A stretch of 64,000 nt of DNA from Takakia lepidozioides (taxonomy: Eukaryota > Streptophyta > Takakiopsida > Takakiales > Takakiaceae). The notes under the pieces were generated by a model. That model saw only the letters and a list, made by a program, of their open reading frames with translations. It made no database searches and was not told the origin of the DNA. This document shows, piece after piece, positions 35,831-46,596 of the stretch. Both the position numbers and the translations under genes were made by a program. Numbering within the stretch: position 1 is the first letter of the stretch; each line of letters starts with the position of its first letter. The stretch lies in assembly GCA_030704615.1 (NCBI GenBank), contig CM060732.1, positions 15,252,001-15,316,000 of the forward strand, in the 5' to 3' direction.

Positions 35831-36853
35831 TTAATCCTTTGCGAACATTTTAAGCACAAACTTCATGACATGCGTTTCAATTGAAGAGGGTAAACCCACC
35901 TGTGGTTTGCCAACATCTCCAGTTTGCAATGGAATTCGATTGAGGCAAGTCCACTTTTTTTTAATAAATTTGAATGGCCCGGCCGGCCCAACGCATCTCC
36001 GGATTTCAATTTTTGTCTTCGCATCCCCCTTGTAGAACATCACAAAGCACCCTTTCTCTTTCAATATGGAGGATGCCAGTGCTAATGCATGAGGAACTGT
36101 ATCCTTGCTCTTGTTGTTCCAACTTGCAACAACATTGTCTCGGCCACTACCTTTGACGACTTGCCCATCGGGGAGGTCAATTAAAACCAAGTCCGCCCTT
36201 GCTTTCGTCACCCTTGGCAAACGGTGTGAAGGGTTAGTTGGTACATGCCTTTGAAGAAACGCGTCAATTTCCCCCCTCGGCTGCGGCCAGCTGGTGGACG
36301 AACCTTTTGTGGCCAATCTGCGGATGACTAATTGAAACCAATCGCACTTTAAGCATTTGACCTCAGTGTTTGCAACCCCCTCTCGCAAGGCTACTGCTTC
36401 GTACAGCAGCACAGATGCAAGCTGCAGCACCCTGCCCTCATTGCCTCCTGCCCCGAATGTTAACGTGCGAGCAGACCTGTTCCTCAGCTCCACTTGGAAA
36501 TTATGCAAGGCTTGGGTAAAATGTCCGTAAGTTGGGTTCTCATGCCTGTTTGCACCGTCTGTCTCATCAACACCCTCCAGACCCGTGTTGCCTCCATGCC
36601 TTGTGCCTGGGGGGGTGTCTTCTACTATGGCAGTATTGTTTTTGGGTTTCTGCTTCATTTTCCTCTGTTTTTTCGTTGCGACTGCTGCCTGTAGAGCCGT
36701 GTTCGCTTCTTCAATTTGGGCTGCAGCAACATCGGCAGCCTCCTCGGCACCTTCCTCCGTCAAGGGCTCCATATTTATTGGTGCAGGCAGTTTGTGGTTC
36801 GTGTACTTCTTGTACAATTCAGCCTCCTCGTCAAGAGTAAAATTTGGTGGCAA
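35831..36853 (-). CDS. Hypothetical 340-aa protein, possibly a degenerate DPPY-type methyltransferase
   Basis: One intact frame. Residues 1-110 are low-complexity, with a lysine-rich stretch (KKQRKMKQKPK) that may be a nuclear signal. Residues 130-190 contain LTFGAGGNEGRVLQLASVLL and a C-L-K-C pair. At 219-230 the strand-like RADLVLIDLPDG occupies the place of motif IV (D/N/S-PP-Y/F) of N6-adenine/N4-cytosine DNA methyltransferases. GRDNVVASW follows, and then a helix-strand unit ALALASSILKEKGCFVMFYK, like the segment after motif IV in Rossmann methyltransferases. Against this, the second proline and the aromatic are missing (DLPD) and no clear SAM-binding FxGxG was found. It shares strand and surroundings with the SWIM protein upstream at 38594-37845, so the two may form one transposon gene set. 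Confidence 0.4.
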   Translation of the reverse strand: MPPNFTLDEEAELYKKYTNHKLPAPINMEPLTEEGAEEAADVAAAQIEEANTALQAAVATKKQRKMKQKPKNNTAIVEDTPPGTRHGGNTGLEGVDETDGANRHENPTYGHFTQALHNFQVELRNRSARTLTFGAGGNEGRVLQLASVLLYEAVALREGVANTEVKCLKCDWFQLVIRRLATKGSSTSWPQPRGEIDAFLQRHVPTNPSHRLPRVTKARADLVLIDLPDGQVVKGSGRDNVVASWNNKSKDTVPHALALASSILKEKGCFVMFYKGDAKTKIEIRRCVGPAGPFKFIKKKWTCLNRIPLQTGDVGKPQVGLPSSIETHVMKFVLKMFAKD

Positions 36854-37844
36854 GTCGTCGGGAACGACTATACCACTTCAAATGAACATGGGCTTCAAAA
36901 GTAGTTTATGACGGCAAAATTCAGCGCAGTCTGCCATAGTTGGTCCCGACTATAAAGATACTCCTGCATGGGCAATGCGTTCTGCTGTTATTGACAACTA
37001 CGTAGTTGTTTAAGGGGGTATGGAAATGACACACGATTAACATAATAAAAAAGTTGTGTGGGCTTCGACAATGCTCTTTTACAAACCACCGTTATTTCTC
37101 AATTCCGCGATGCACAAGTGCCCTCCCGTCCCTATGGAAACAGTTATAGTCGTTCCCGACTATAACTTCCGAAGCATATATATGGAGATATACCGTACAC
37201 CGTGACCCATGCTCATGCAGAAATTTCAATTTTGCTCATGTGAGCACAAATGCACGGACATACTTACACATTCATTCTGTTCATTGCACGCCGTATGAGG
37301 CCCAGATTGGAACTCCTGACATCGAGAATGTTTGCGTTCACACGGTAGTGCTAGCTTGCATCGTGAGCGTGCTGCTCCGAAATGACCTCCATCCACGCGT
37401 ACCACCTGTGATTGCCGTCGTAAATGTGTAGCCATTTGTTCGAAAGGAACTCCCACTCTGTATGTCATCCTCAAATGCAGCATCGGCTGATTGCCAATGC
37501 GGTGACCAATTTTCACGGTCTGTCGGTTGTATGTCCTGAGCTTGCCCACTGTCGTCATTTATAGAAAGCAACAATGAAGCGAGGGCGTTCGTTGTACCGA
37601 TCTGCCTCAAAGTACAGCTTCAGCTTATTGATGTTGGGTCGTTCGGCCATTCGCACAGCGGGGAGAGGCTTCATCCTACACAATGGGATTCGTGGAGGGG
37701 CCCCACTCTTCAGCAAGTGCGCAATGGAGCTCATAGTGTGGTTCATCGCACTAGTCGTCAATGACAAAAGTGCTTGCTTGCACATACTGTGGAGTAACGA
37801 AAAAGAGATGGGCGTAACATTGTCTTGTGCCCCGCAAGCCAAGC

Positions 37845-38594
37845 TCACTGGTCCCCTGGATCCATATTCAGAAGAGTGTACATCTCGTCGGGGCTCAACG
37901 CTTGTGCATGTATGAAGTGATGAGTTGTGGAATTACACCGGAGTCTCTTTAGGTACACGTAGTACAAATGCTTGCAAAGGCAGTATGATGCCCCCTTCTT
38001 TGCCATGATCTGGAAGTCGGTGCAATTGCAGGTGGGTAATTCTGAAATGGTGATGGTGTACACCTCATTGCGGACAACTAAGCCAGTCGTGGCCATCTGA
38101 TACACACGCCCGAAGCCTGGTGGGGGCACTTCTGTTGAGCTTTGGATTGTATAGTTAATCCCAAGTGCATTCCCCATCCTTGTCTCGTTCACTTTTGAGG
38201 GAGGTCGCCGTCTCTTTGGTTTTCCCCAACGGTGTGTAGGATGCTTAGAGTTGTCACGTACGTTTGTTCTTGCTCTCATAGGGGTTGGTGGTGGAGGCTG
38301 TGGAACTGGAAATGGTTGTTTGGGGACGTCAGTGCGCTGCACCATCCAAAATCCTGATGCAGTAAGGGCGTCGGCCTCAACCTGACTTAAATTGTATCCC
38401 GGTTCCACCGGCCACACCGGGGGAGCCTCTGGCATTGCTTGTATGCCGTACTTGGGCTTTCCATAGACACAAGTCATAATGTCATGCCTACAGAACCAGA
38501 ACTGGGTCGTCGTTGCCTCCGCAAACTTTACATGGACAAATCTTCCCGTGAAAGTAGGAGCAGGGACAGCCCCAACTGGGTTCCTTATTATCAT
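37845..38594 (-). CDS. SWIM zinc-finger protein, MULE-like transposase C-terminal part
   Basis: A 249-residue open frame. Residues 91-135 are proline- and arginine-rich (PVPQPPPPTPMRAR, GKPKRRRPPSK). The C-terminal half holds a SWIM finger: C189-x-C191 (LPTCNCTDF), then C207-x-H209 (LCKHLYYVYLKRL). In plants this CxC-xn-CxH finger is typical of Mutator-like transposases and FAR1/FHY3 relatives, after the DDE domain. It is homologous to the protein at 63998-63486, sharing STEVP-PG-G-V and the finger. I did not find the DDE part upstream, where the palindrome array begins. Confidence 0.7.
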   Translation of the reverse strand: MIIRNPVGAVPAPTFTGRFVHVKFAEATTTQFWFCRHDIMTCVYGKPKYGIQAMPEAPPVWPVEPGYNLSQVEADALTASGFWMVQRTDVPKQPFPVPQPPPPTPMRARTNVRDNSKHPTHRWGKPKRRRPPSKVNETRMGNALGINYTIQSSTEVPPPGFGRVYQMATTGLVVRNEVYTITISELPTCNCTDFQIMAKKGASYCLCKHLYYVYLKRLRCNSTTHHFIHAQALSPDEMYTLLNMDPGDQ

Positions 38595-38859
38595 CTATCC
38601 ACAATGTTGTCGTGTATCACTTGAATTGCAGAACACTTGCCTCACATGGGGTGCCGCAGACTGACACCGAATTTGATCCACCGAGGAGCGAGTATGGGTG
38701 GATGTCAAGGGGATGGAACTACGACGATGCATTTTCGTCCAAGCTGCCATCAACATGTACCCCTTCAGTGGATTTTGGGGAAGTGAGGTGGGCGGACTGC
38801 CATTCGAGCTTGCGGTGGGGACGGTCGTCCCCACTACCACTTACCGTGGCCTTCATGAC

Positions 38860-41800
38860 AATGGGACAGAAATGCCGCACCGCATATCCGTTCGGACAGC
38901 CATACACCCTTGCCTTCATGACAGAGGGGACGGAAATGTGGTGCCGCATTTCCGTCCGGACTGCCATTAGACCTCGCCTTCATGACAGTGGGGACGGATA
39001 TGCGGTGCCGCATTTCAGTTCCCACTACCAGTTACCCTTGCCTCCATAATAGTAGGACGGAAATGCGGCACCGCATTTCCGTCCCACCTACTATACACCC
39101 TTGCCTTCATGACAGTGGGGACGGAAAATCGGTTTCGCATTTCCGTCCAGACTGCCCTGAGACCCTTCCTTCATGACATTGGGGACGGAAATGCGGTGCC
39201 GCATTTCCGTCCGGACTGCCATTGGACCTTGCCTTCATGACAGTGGGGACGGACGGAAATGCGGTGTCGTATTTCCGTCCCGACTGCCATTGGACCTTGC
39301 CATCATTACAGTGGGGACGGACGGAAATGCTGCATTTCCGTCCGGACTGCCATTGGACCTTGCCTTCACTACAGTGGGGACGGAAATGCAGTGCCGCTTT
39401 TCCGTCCGGACTGCCAGAAGACCTTGCATTCATAACAATGGGGACGCAAATGCGGTACCGCATTTCGGCCGTCCCCACTACCAGTTACCCTTGCCTCCAT
39501 AACAGTGGGACGGAAATGCGGTGCCGCATTTTAGTCGCCACTACCAGTTACCCTTGCCTCCATGACAGTGGGACGGAAATGCGGCACCGCATTTCCGTCC
39601 CACTTGCCATACACCCATTGCCTTCTGGAAATGTGGCGCCGCATTTCTATCCGACGACGATGACTATAGAAAGAAAAAAAATTAGGGTTCTGGTTTTTTT
39701 TACCCGCCACCCCCTGTGGTCGGAAATGCGGCACCGCATTTCCATCCAACGGGTAGAGCTAGAAAAAACAAGGAATTTTATTTTTTTTTGGATTTTTTTT
39801 CTCTACCCCCTATAGGCCGAAATGCGGCGCAGCATTTCCATCCAGCGGCGATGAGAAGAGAAAAGAAAATTTTTTACGGTTATTTTTTTTTCCCCCTCTA
39901 CCCTCTGTTGTTGGAAATGCGGCATCGCATTTCGATCCTGCGGGGATGACTAGAGAGGGCAAAAAATAAAACAAAAAAACAAACTCCATTTTATTTTTAT
40001 TTTTTTTGCCTTTCACCCCTACAGACGCAAATGCGGCGCCGCATTTCAATCCAGCGGCGATGACAAGAGCAAAAAAAAGGTTAGGGTTATTGTTTTTCCT
40101 CTCTATTCCCCCTGTTGTTGGAAATGCGGCGCTGCATTCCATCCAGCGGGGATGACTAGAGAACAACCAAAAAAAAAAAAAAAAACCAACATTTTATTTT
40201 ATATATATATATTCCCCCCACGGCCCCCCCCACCGTATGGACTGAAATGCGGCGCCGCATTTCGATCCAGCGGCGATGACAAGAGGAAGAAAAACGGTTA
40301 GGGTTATTTTTTTCCCCCCTTCTACCCCTTGTTGTTGGAAATGCGGCACCGCATTTCCATCCAGCGGGGATGACTAAAAAGCAGGGGGGCAAAAAAAAAA
40401 ACTTTTTTGTCCCCACCCCTATGGACGGAAATGCGGCACCGCACTTCAATCCAGCGGCGATGACAAGAGGAAAAAAAACGGTTAGGATTTTTTTTTTTCC
40501 CCCCCTTCTATCCCCTGTTGTTGGAAATGCGGCGCCGCATTTCCATCCAGCGGGGATGACTAAGGGCAGGGGGGGGGGACAGAAATAAAAATAAAAAAAA
40601 TAAAAAAATAAAATTGTCCCCACCTATGGGCGGAAATGCGGCGCCGCATTTCAATACATCGGCGATGACAAGAGGAAAAAAAACGGTTAGGGTTTTTTTT
40701 TTTTTCCCCTTCTATCCCCTGTTGTTGGAAATGCGGCGCCGCATTTCCATCCAGCGGGGATGACTAGAGGGGGGCGGGGGAGGGGGAAAAAACAAACAAA
40801 AAAAAAACAAAAACTTTTTTTTATCCCCACCCCTATGGACGGAAATGCGGCGCCGCATTTCACTTCAGTGGCGATGACAAGAAAAAATAAAGTTAGGGTT
40901 GCTTTCCCCCCCCCCCCTCTACCTCTGTTCTTGAAATGCGGCACCACAATCCAGCGGCGATGACTAGAGGAAAAACAATCAGGGGTTATTTCCCCCCTCC
41001 CCCCCTGCGGTTGAAAATGCGGCGCCGCAATTCCATCCAGCGGGGATGACTAGAGGGAAAAAAAAAAAAAAAACACCATCAAACGACTTTCAAAGAGCAC
41101 GGGTGGATGGCAGTCGAGACGGAAATGCGGCACCGCATTTCCGTCCCGACTCGCATCCCCCTTTGCACGATGATCATCATTTGGGGAAAAGAGGTGGGCG
41201 GGATGAACCTGGCAATGGAAATGCGCTGCCGCATTTTTGTCCGGACTGACACCTACCGATCACTTTATACCTAGTGGGACGGAAATGCGGCACCGTATTT
41301 CCATCCGAGTTCCCACTAGACCATGCCTTCCTACCATTGTGGATGGAAATGCGCTGCCGCATTTTTGTCCGGACTGACACCTACCGATCACTTTATACCT
41401 AGTGGGACGGAAATGCGGCACCGCATTTCCATCCGGGTTCCCACTAGACCATGCCTTCCTACCATTGTGGATGGAAATGTGGTGCCGCATTTCCGTCCTA
41501 ACTGACACCTAAGCATCCTTGATACATGGTGGGATGATAATCCGGTGCCGCATTTCCGTCCGGGCTCCCATTCCACCATACATTTTTAACAGTCTGGACG
41601 GAAATGCGGTGCCGCATTCCCGTCCAGACATTGCTTTCCCGAGAGTCTGGACGGAAACGCGCCACCGTATTTCCGTCCGGACTGATAGTGGACCATCCCT
41701 TTATTTCTGGTGGGACGGAAATGCGGTGCCGCATTTCCGTCCAGAAGACCACTTCAATTTGCGAACTTTGCAGTTGAAGGGAAATGAGGCGCCGCATTTC

Positions 41801-42200
41801 CGTCCGGACTGTCATTGTACATTTTCTTAATGACAGCTTCGACGGAATTGCGGTGCCGCATTCCAGGCCCGCTACCACTTACTCTGGCAGACAGGACAGC
41901 GAAACGGAAGTGCGGCACCGCATTCCCGTCGAACTTGCCAAACAACCTTTTCTTCATGATAGGATGGCCGCAAATCCAGCCATCCAGCCTTATCATCCTG
42001 AGAATGGGGACGGAAATGCGGTGCCGTATTTCCGTCCCAGCTGCCCTCCACGCTTGCCTTCAGTAAAGAGGGTTCACGAAGGGGACGGAAATGCAGTACC
42101 GCATTTACCACTGACTGCCATCCTCCCTAGCATCTTTATCCTCTTTCGTGATGCAGTAGGGAGGTATCCTGATGGAACGGCCACTAATGCCGCACCGCAT
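38860..42200. repeat. Array of about 40-45 GGAAATGCGG/CCGCATTTCC palindromes
   Basis: A palindrome with core GCGGCRCCGC and arms GGAAAT / ATTTCC (often extended by GAC or GTCC) recurs every 60-115 bp. Between palindromes the spacers fall into blocks. At 38.86-39.65 kb and 41.1-42.2 kb they are gene-like 50-60 bp spacers with GTGGGGACGG and TTGCCTTCATGACAG. At 39.66-41.06 kb they are long A- or T/C-rich runs with AACGGTTAGGGTT and CATCCAGCGGGGATGACTAG. Arm changes are often matched on the other side. Short apparent reading frames across it come from the repeat and are not genes. Confidence 0.92.
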
Positions 42201-42484
42201 TCGGTCTGTTGACTCATAGAGGCTGAAATGGCAGTTGAAGGGGTCATTGCCAACACATATTCGGAGGCGGTAATGCCGGACCGTTGCATCATCACTGACT
42301 GTCCAACAGACACTAGACCTCTATTTCTTCGAATTCAATTTTCCAGCGACATAGGGGCCACCTGCCTCACGAGGAGACACGTAGGCCCCGACCTTTCGAA
42401 TCCATACGATGCATCTCCGCCGTTTGATGTCATCTTTCGCTGGTGACTCTTTCACTGCTCTAACACCCCTTCCAACACCATACT
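42201..42484. other. Spacer between palindrome array and basic ORF
   Basis: No gene recognised. Confidence 0.3.
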
Positions 42485-43090
42485 TTGCCTCATTTCTTCT
42501 CTTTAGTTTCTCTTATGTTGCACAGCCTCATAGTGAGGTGGTGGAGGGATCGCAGGGCTCTGAAGACCCGCAGGACGAAAAGGAGGAAGCTACTGCAGCC
42601 CGCACATACCCTTGACCTTCTAGCATGGGTCCTCCTGTCGTGCCTAACCTTGTGCGCTTCAAGGACGTGCTTTGGAAAGGTAAAGGTTTCAAGTCGAAAG
42701 CAACAGAGAAAGAGGCAATTTGACGATGAAGATGATGGAGAGTCGCCAACAGGGGTCGTCCCCTTCTCCAGAAAATTAAAGAGCAGGAAGCATCAGGCGG
42801 TTGTTGAGGAATATACTACCCCATCGGATCAGTCCCCTTCCCCTACGAAGAGCAAGAAGTAGACGGGGGCGGTGGAGAATCGGACGAGAACAAAGGAGTC
42901 CCCTTCCCTTGCAAAGAGTAAGAAGCAGAAGGGGGGGGGAAGCAAGGGCAGAGCAGTCTCCAACAAAACCCCTTCACGAGTTGAAGCTCAGTTCTTGCAA
43001 GAGTTTCAGAAGGAAACCGGGGGCAACTCTGCAGAAGCTCAGGCAGCTGCAGCATGCAATGCAACCCTGCAGGTACCACTGCAAGGTTAA
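42485..43090 (+). pseudogene. Basic, Lys/Ser-rich ORF interrupted by a stop and abutting the gypsy element
   Basis: One plus-strand frame runs over 200 codons with a single TAG at 42860-42862. It contains an acidic stretch (FDDEDDGES), then repeated Ser-Pro-Lys motifs (SDQSPSPTKSKK; ESPSLAKSKKQKGGGSK) and an Ala-rich end. The motifs resemble nuclear linker or chromatin-tethering tails, but no family is recognised. Its right end runs into the presumed 3' end of the minus-strand gypsy element, so it may be an exon split by the insertion, or part of the element read in antisense. Confidence 0.3.
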
Positions 43091-43574
43091 GATCTATCCT
43101 CCCATCCACATGTGGAAGGTGACATGGCGCACAATTGCGCACATGGTCCTTCCATACCATGCCATCTCGACCCTCCAGAATCAACACTCCTGAAGGCAAC
43201 ACCTCCCCGACCCTTAGAATCACACGTCCTGCGGTGACATCCAAGGTCGTAGGTGCTGTCTGCTGCAGATACACATAGTCCCCAGGGTGGAAACGCCGAA
43301 CACTTGGCCGATATCCCCCTCCACGTATAGTGGCGTACCTCAATGTGTCTCGGTGTTGGGCAATAGCAAGGTTCTCAAAAGCCATAGGCATGACTCTTCT
43401 GAACAACTCTGCTCGTTGGGCACATGCTTGTGTCCACACATCCGGATCATCAAGGTTGAGAACTATTGCAGCCTCCCTGCAAATAGATGCAGGCAAATCC
43501 GGCTCTCGGCCAAAGAGAAGAAAGTAAGGTGAGAAGGAGGCAAGTGAAGCTTGTTTGCTGAACCTATAGCCCAT
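43075..43574 (-). pseudogene. Gypsy integrase C-terminal region
   Basis: The frame gives MGYRFSKQASLASFSPYFLLFGREPDLP, the usual integrase segment (PYxLLFGREP), followed by a helix and the small barrel-like RRFHPGDYVYLQQ...GVLILEGRDG. I see no clear chromodomain. The open frame continues left to 42843, but that part overlaps the plus-strand basic ORF and has low-complexity character, so the true end is probably near 43075. Confidence 0.75.
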
Positions 43575-43576
43575 AG

Positions 43577-44158
43577 CTAGCCAAGGCAGTCTCCTAGGTG
43601 TCCCTTCTGCAAACCGTACTTGCGCAAACCTCTCTTGACTGTCTGAACAACTCTCTCCGCCAAGCCATCAGCCTCGGGATGATCCCGAGAAGTAGTGCGG
43701 TGATCTATCAAGGTTTGCTCACACAAAGCCTGAAACTCCCCCAAGAACTCTCTCCCCTGGTCCGTGAGTACCTCGGCTGGAGCACCAAAATGGCTAAGCA
43801 CTCGATCTAAGAATGCATACGCAGCCCCTTCACTTGCCTTGTCAGACAATGCCACCAGTTCAATCCATTTGGAGAAGTGTTCCACCATCACCAGCACATA
43901 CTTGTTGTGGCAAATCGTCAATGACGATGGGCCTGCAAAGTCAAGACTCCAACGATAGCCCAAACCCATAATGGGTAAAGGATGCAATTGTGGAGTAGGG
44001 GCATTGAAAGAAGCCCGCACTCTATCACACACCATGCACCTTGCCACTAACTGTTGCACATCCGTGTGCCTGCCCCGCCACCAATACTGCCCTTGCAGCA
44101 AACTATGAGTGCGCCGCACCCCAAAATATCCCAACTCATCATGGGCATGGCGTACCAA
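43577..44158 (-). pseudogene. Gypsy integrase: HHCC finger and DDE core
   Basis: The N-terminal zinc finger is seen as HAHDELGYFGVRRT...CMVCDRVRA (H-x3-H...C-x2-C; the first His pair lies at the frame start). The catalytic core follows: SLDFAGP (first D), VLTDQGREF (second D) and PEADGLAERVVQTVKRGL (the E). All three acidic residues are retained. Integrase joins the cDNA ends to target DNA. Two stops just upstream (44159-44236) separate it from the RNase H frame; the second gypsy copy has Trp (KRFKWEG) at the position of one of them. Confidence 0.85.
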
Positions 44159-44233
44159 TCACGCTCGTTGTGTTGGATGAGGCACAATCCTCACTCGTCC
44201 ATCCTCCCATACCCGGAGTAGGTGAGTCCCCTC

Positions 44234-45202
44234 CTACTTGAACCTCTTGGCTTGTTGTAGGACCCGATCCCTCTCCTTAGCAGTCACACTGGCTGTTGTC
44301 ACTCCGGTACAAAGGTATGCCAACACTGCTGCATCTCCATGCACATCCTTAGCACCACCAAACTCCTCATTAGTCTCTGGATCATCATGCACGCTATCTT
44401 CATGACAAATCGCATGGGATGGACCAGCTTGAGCTCCCATTGCTAGAATGCACAAAAAGGCCGATGCATGCCATCCTGGCACCATCTCCTCATCCGTCTC
44501 ACCATGCCACCGAGCTTGAGTATCATCATGCTCGCTCGTGCATGGATTACGACTCAATCCATCTGCATCCCGATTGACAATACCGGCTCGATGCACCACC
44601 TGGAAGTCGTACTCTTGAAGCATAAGTGCCCACCGTGCAAGCTTCCCTATAAGCTTGTCTGACTCCATCAACCACTTCAATGGCTAGTGATCTGTGACAA
44701 GGGTGAAGAGATTGTCATAGAGGTAGCATCTGAAATGTGCCACTGCCCATACCGCAGCTAGACACTCCCCTTCATAGGAACTATACTTCGCCTCGGCATC
44801 ATTGTTTGAGCGGCTAGCATATGCCACTACAAACTCTCTTCCCTCATCATCGACCTGTGTGAGCACTGCTCCAATCCCCAACATACTCCAATCCGTATGT
44901 AGCTGGAAAGGCCGCCCCCGAATAGGCCGCCTCAGAATAGGTGCAGAAGTCAATTGAGCCTCGAGTTCCTCAAAGGCTTCCTCCTGCTCCTTCTCCCACT
45001 GCCACTCCTGACCCACCTTGGTCAACTTGGTAAGAGCCTTTGCAATGCTGCTAAATCCCTTGACAAACCGTCGATAGTAGTTTGTCAATCCCATGAAAGC
45101 ACGAACTCTGCTCACATCCATGGGGCGTGGAATGCATGCAATGGCCTCCACCTTTGTCTGTTGAACACCCAATCCTCTAGGGTATATGGCCCAGATACTC
45201 AA
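44234..45202 (-). pseudogene. Gypsy RT connection and RNase H
   Basis: The frame from 45202 gives GVQQTKVEAI, FMGLTNYYRRFVKGFSSIAK, then RNase H with PFQLHTDWSMLGIGAVLTQ (DTD-equivalent: HTDWS), YSSYEGECLAAVWAVAHFR (catalytic E) and LVTDH, interrupted by TAG at 44681-44683. It resumes PLKWLMES and ends near VNRDADGLSRNP (last D). RNase H degrades the RNA template. It follows RT with a one-base frame change. Confidence 0.85.
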
Positions 45203-45995
45203 TCTGATTGTGGAAGAACTTGCACTTTCCGGGGTGCAGTTTCAACCCGTGCGCTCTCAAGCGCTCAAACACCACCTGAAGGTGTTTCTCATTCTCCTCA
45301 ACCGTAGCACTAAAGACGATGATGTCATCAATATAGCACCGGGCGAAGTCTAGCCCCGCAAGAATCCTATCCATAACCCTCTGAAACTCTGCACGAGCAT
45401 TCTTCAACCCAAACGGTAAGAACCGCCATTGGTACAAACAATCCTTCCCATGTTGGTCAATCCCCCAGAATGCCGTCTTTTGCTTGTCAGCCTCTTTGAT
45501 TGGCAACTGGTGGTAACTGGATCGCAAGTCCAATGTGCTAAACACCTTTGCATGCCCAATGGCATCAAAGATCTCCTCTGGAGTTGGCATGGCATATCTA
45601 TCGGACTTACTCTGACGGTTCACAGGACGGTAGTCCCCACACATCCTTCTTTCTGTCCAATTGCCATAGATATCCTTCTTAGCTGGCATCACCGTTGCCG
45701 AGGCATACTCCCCGCCTGACAACTCCACCAATCCAGCTTCGAACAACTCCATAGTCCGTGACTGGATCAATGACCTCTCCATGTCACTATATTGGTAGGG
45801 CATTCAAAAGATTGGCGTGTCAGTTGCCAAATAAATACGAATCTCCTGACCCTTCAAACTCCAATTCCTATAAGCCCTTAGAAATCGCTGGATCCTCCGT
45901 CTCTCTCCTCCGGTGACTGTAGGTCCAACATCTGGTTCCCAATTGTCCTCAATGACTGCAACCTTGGATACACCAGGCTTGGAGGTAGGAGACAA
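45177..45995 (-). pseudogene. Gypsy reverse transcriptase
   Basis: The RT fold is complete: AGLVELSGGEYASATVMPAK, RRMCGDYRPVNRQSKSD, the palm strand FSTLDLRSSYHQLPIKEADK, FLPFGLKNARAEFQRVMDRI, and the catalytic YIDDIIVFS. A TGA precedes MPYQYSDMERSL at 45804, and the frame before it (45995-45804) continues the linker to RT. The YIDD box and the first catalytic Asp (TLD) are intact. Confidence 0.88.
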
Positions 45996-46555
45996 ATCCT
46001 TTGGTTGCTAGATAGCAACCTTTGGGCCTTGTCCGCCCAATCTGACTGTGGCGTAGCCTCCACTTGCTCCACCATAGCCACCTTGAGAACATCCTCTGAG
46101 CAAGAAACATTCTCAACCTCTTCAAAAACCTTGGCCACCTTGGCCTCCAACTGATCCTCAGTCCATGGCTCTCCCCACTCCTCATACTGCTGCTTGAGAG
46201 ATCCAATGACTCTCTTTTTGCGCATCTCATCCCACATCTGCCATGGGTGTTTGCAACCCACGATCCTGTACTCGCGCCCACTCACTGCCTCAACCGTCCC
46301 GATTGGCAGGGAGGATGCACCATCCAATGGGAGTGCAGAAGTAGCCATCAATGCTTGCAATCTCCGTTGCTCAGCCATGCACAAGCCAATTATCCATGTC
46401 AAGTAATTTAGATCCATTGCTTGACCCAACACTTGGCGGCGTGATGCCTCTGTCAGAGCTGACACATCTGTAGTGTCGGTGGCAAATCCCATTCCCCGCT
46501 CTCGCTCATCCACATTGGGCTCCACTAATTGCTGTAGCACACTGTCCCAAATCAA
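45878..46555 (-). pseudogene. Methyltransferase motif X part and linker to RT
   Basis: After a frameshift near 46560-46610 the frame reads ERERGMGFATDTTDVSALTE, then ASRRQVLGQAMDLNYLTWI. This parallels the end of DNMT3 enzymes (ER-x-x-GF-x-x-x-TDVS-x-x-x-x-x-x-RQ-x-LLG-S), the motif that completes the SAM pocket. About 140 residues of unrecognised linker follow (IVGCKHPWQMWDEMRKKRVI, with a Glu/Lys-rich helix), then the route to RT. Confidence 0.75.
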
Positions 46556-46596
46556 TCCAGGACCATTGTCTCAAAAAGCATGAGACAAGGGAAAAC

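Larger units (their letters stand above)
32281..37165. repeat. Dispersed TAGTCGnnnCCGACTA palindromes
   Basis: About a dozen short palindromes of the form (T/A)AGTCG-nnn-CCGACT(A/T) are scattered here, for example at 33598, 34082, 35105, 35152, 35554, 35664, 35750 and 37147. The arms are conserved and the central three bases vary (GTG, GCA, TCA, TTA, CCA, TTC). They lie outside and between the minus-strand genes. Confidence 0.75.

Noticed and set aside
38860-42200. CRISPR-like array
   Set aside because: Repeats are evenly spaced, but they are palindromes with non-unique spacers, there are no cas genes, and the DNA is eukaryotic.
38612-42212. Many overlapping open frames of 60-197 codons on both strands
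   Set aside because: They come from the palindrome array and its simple spacers; the translated words repeat (GNAAPHFRP, EMRHRISV) on both strands.
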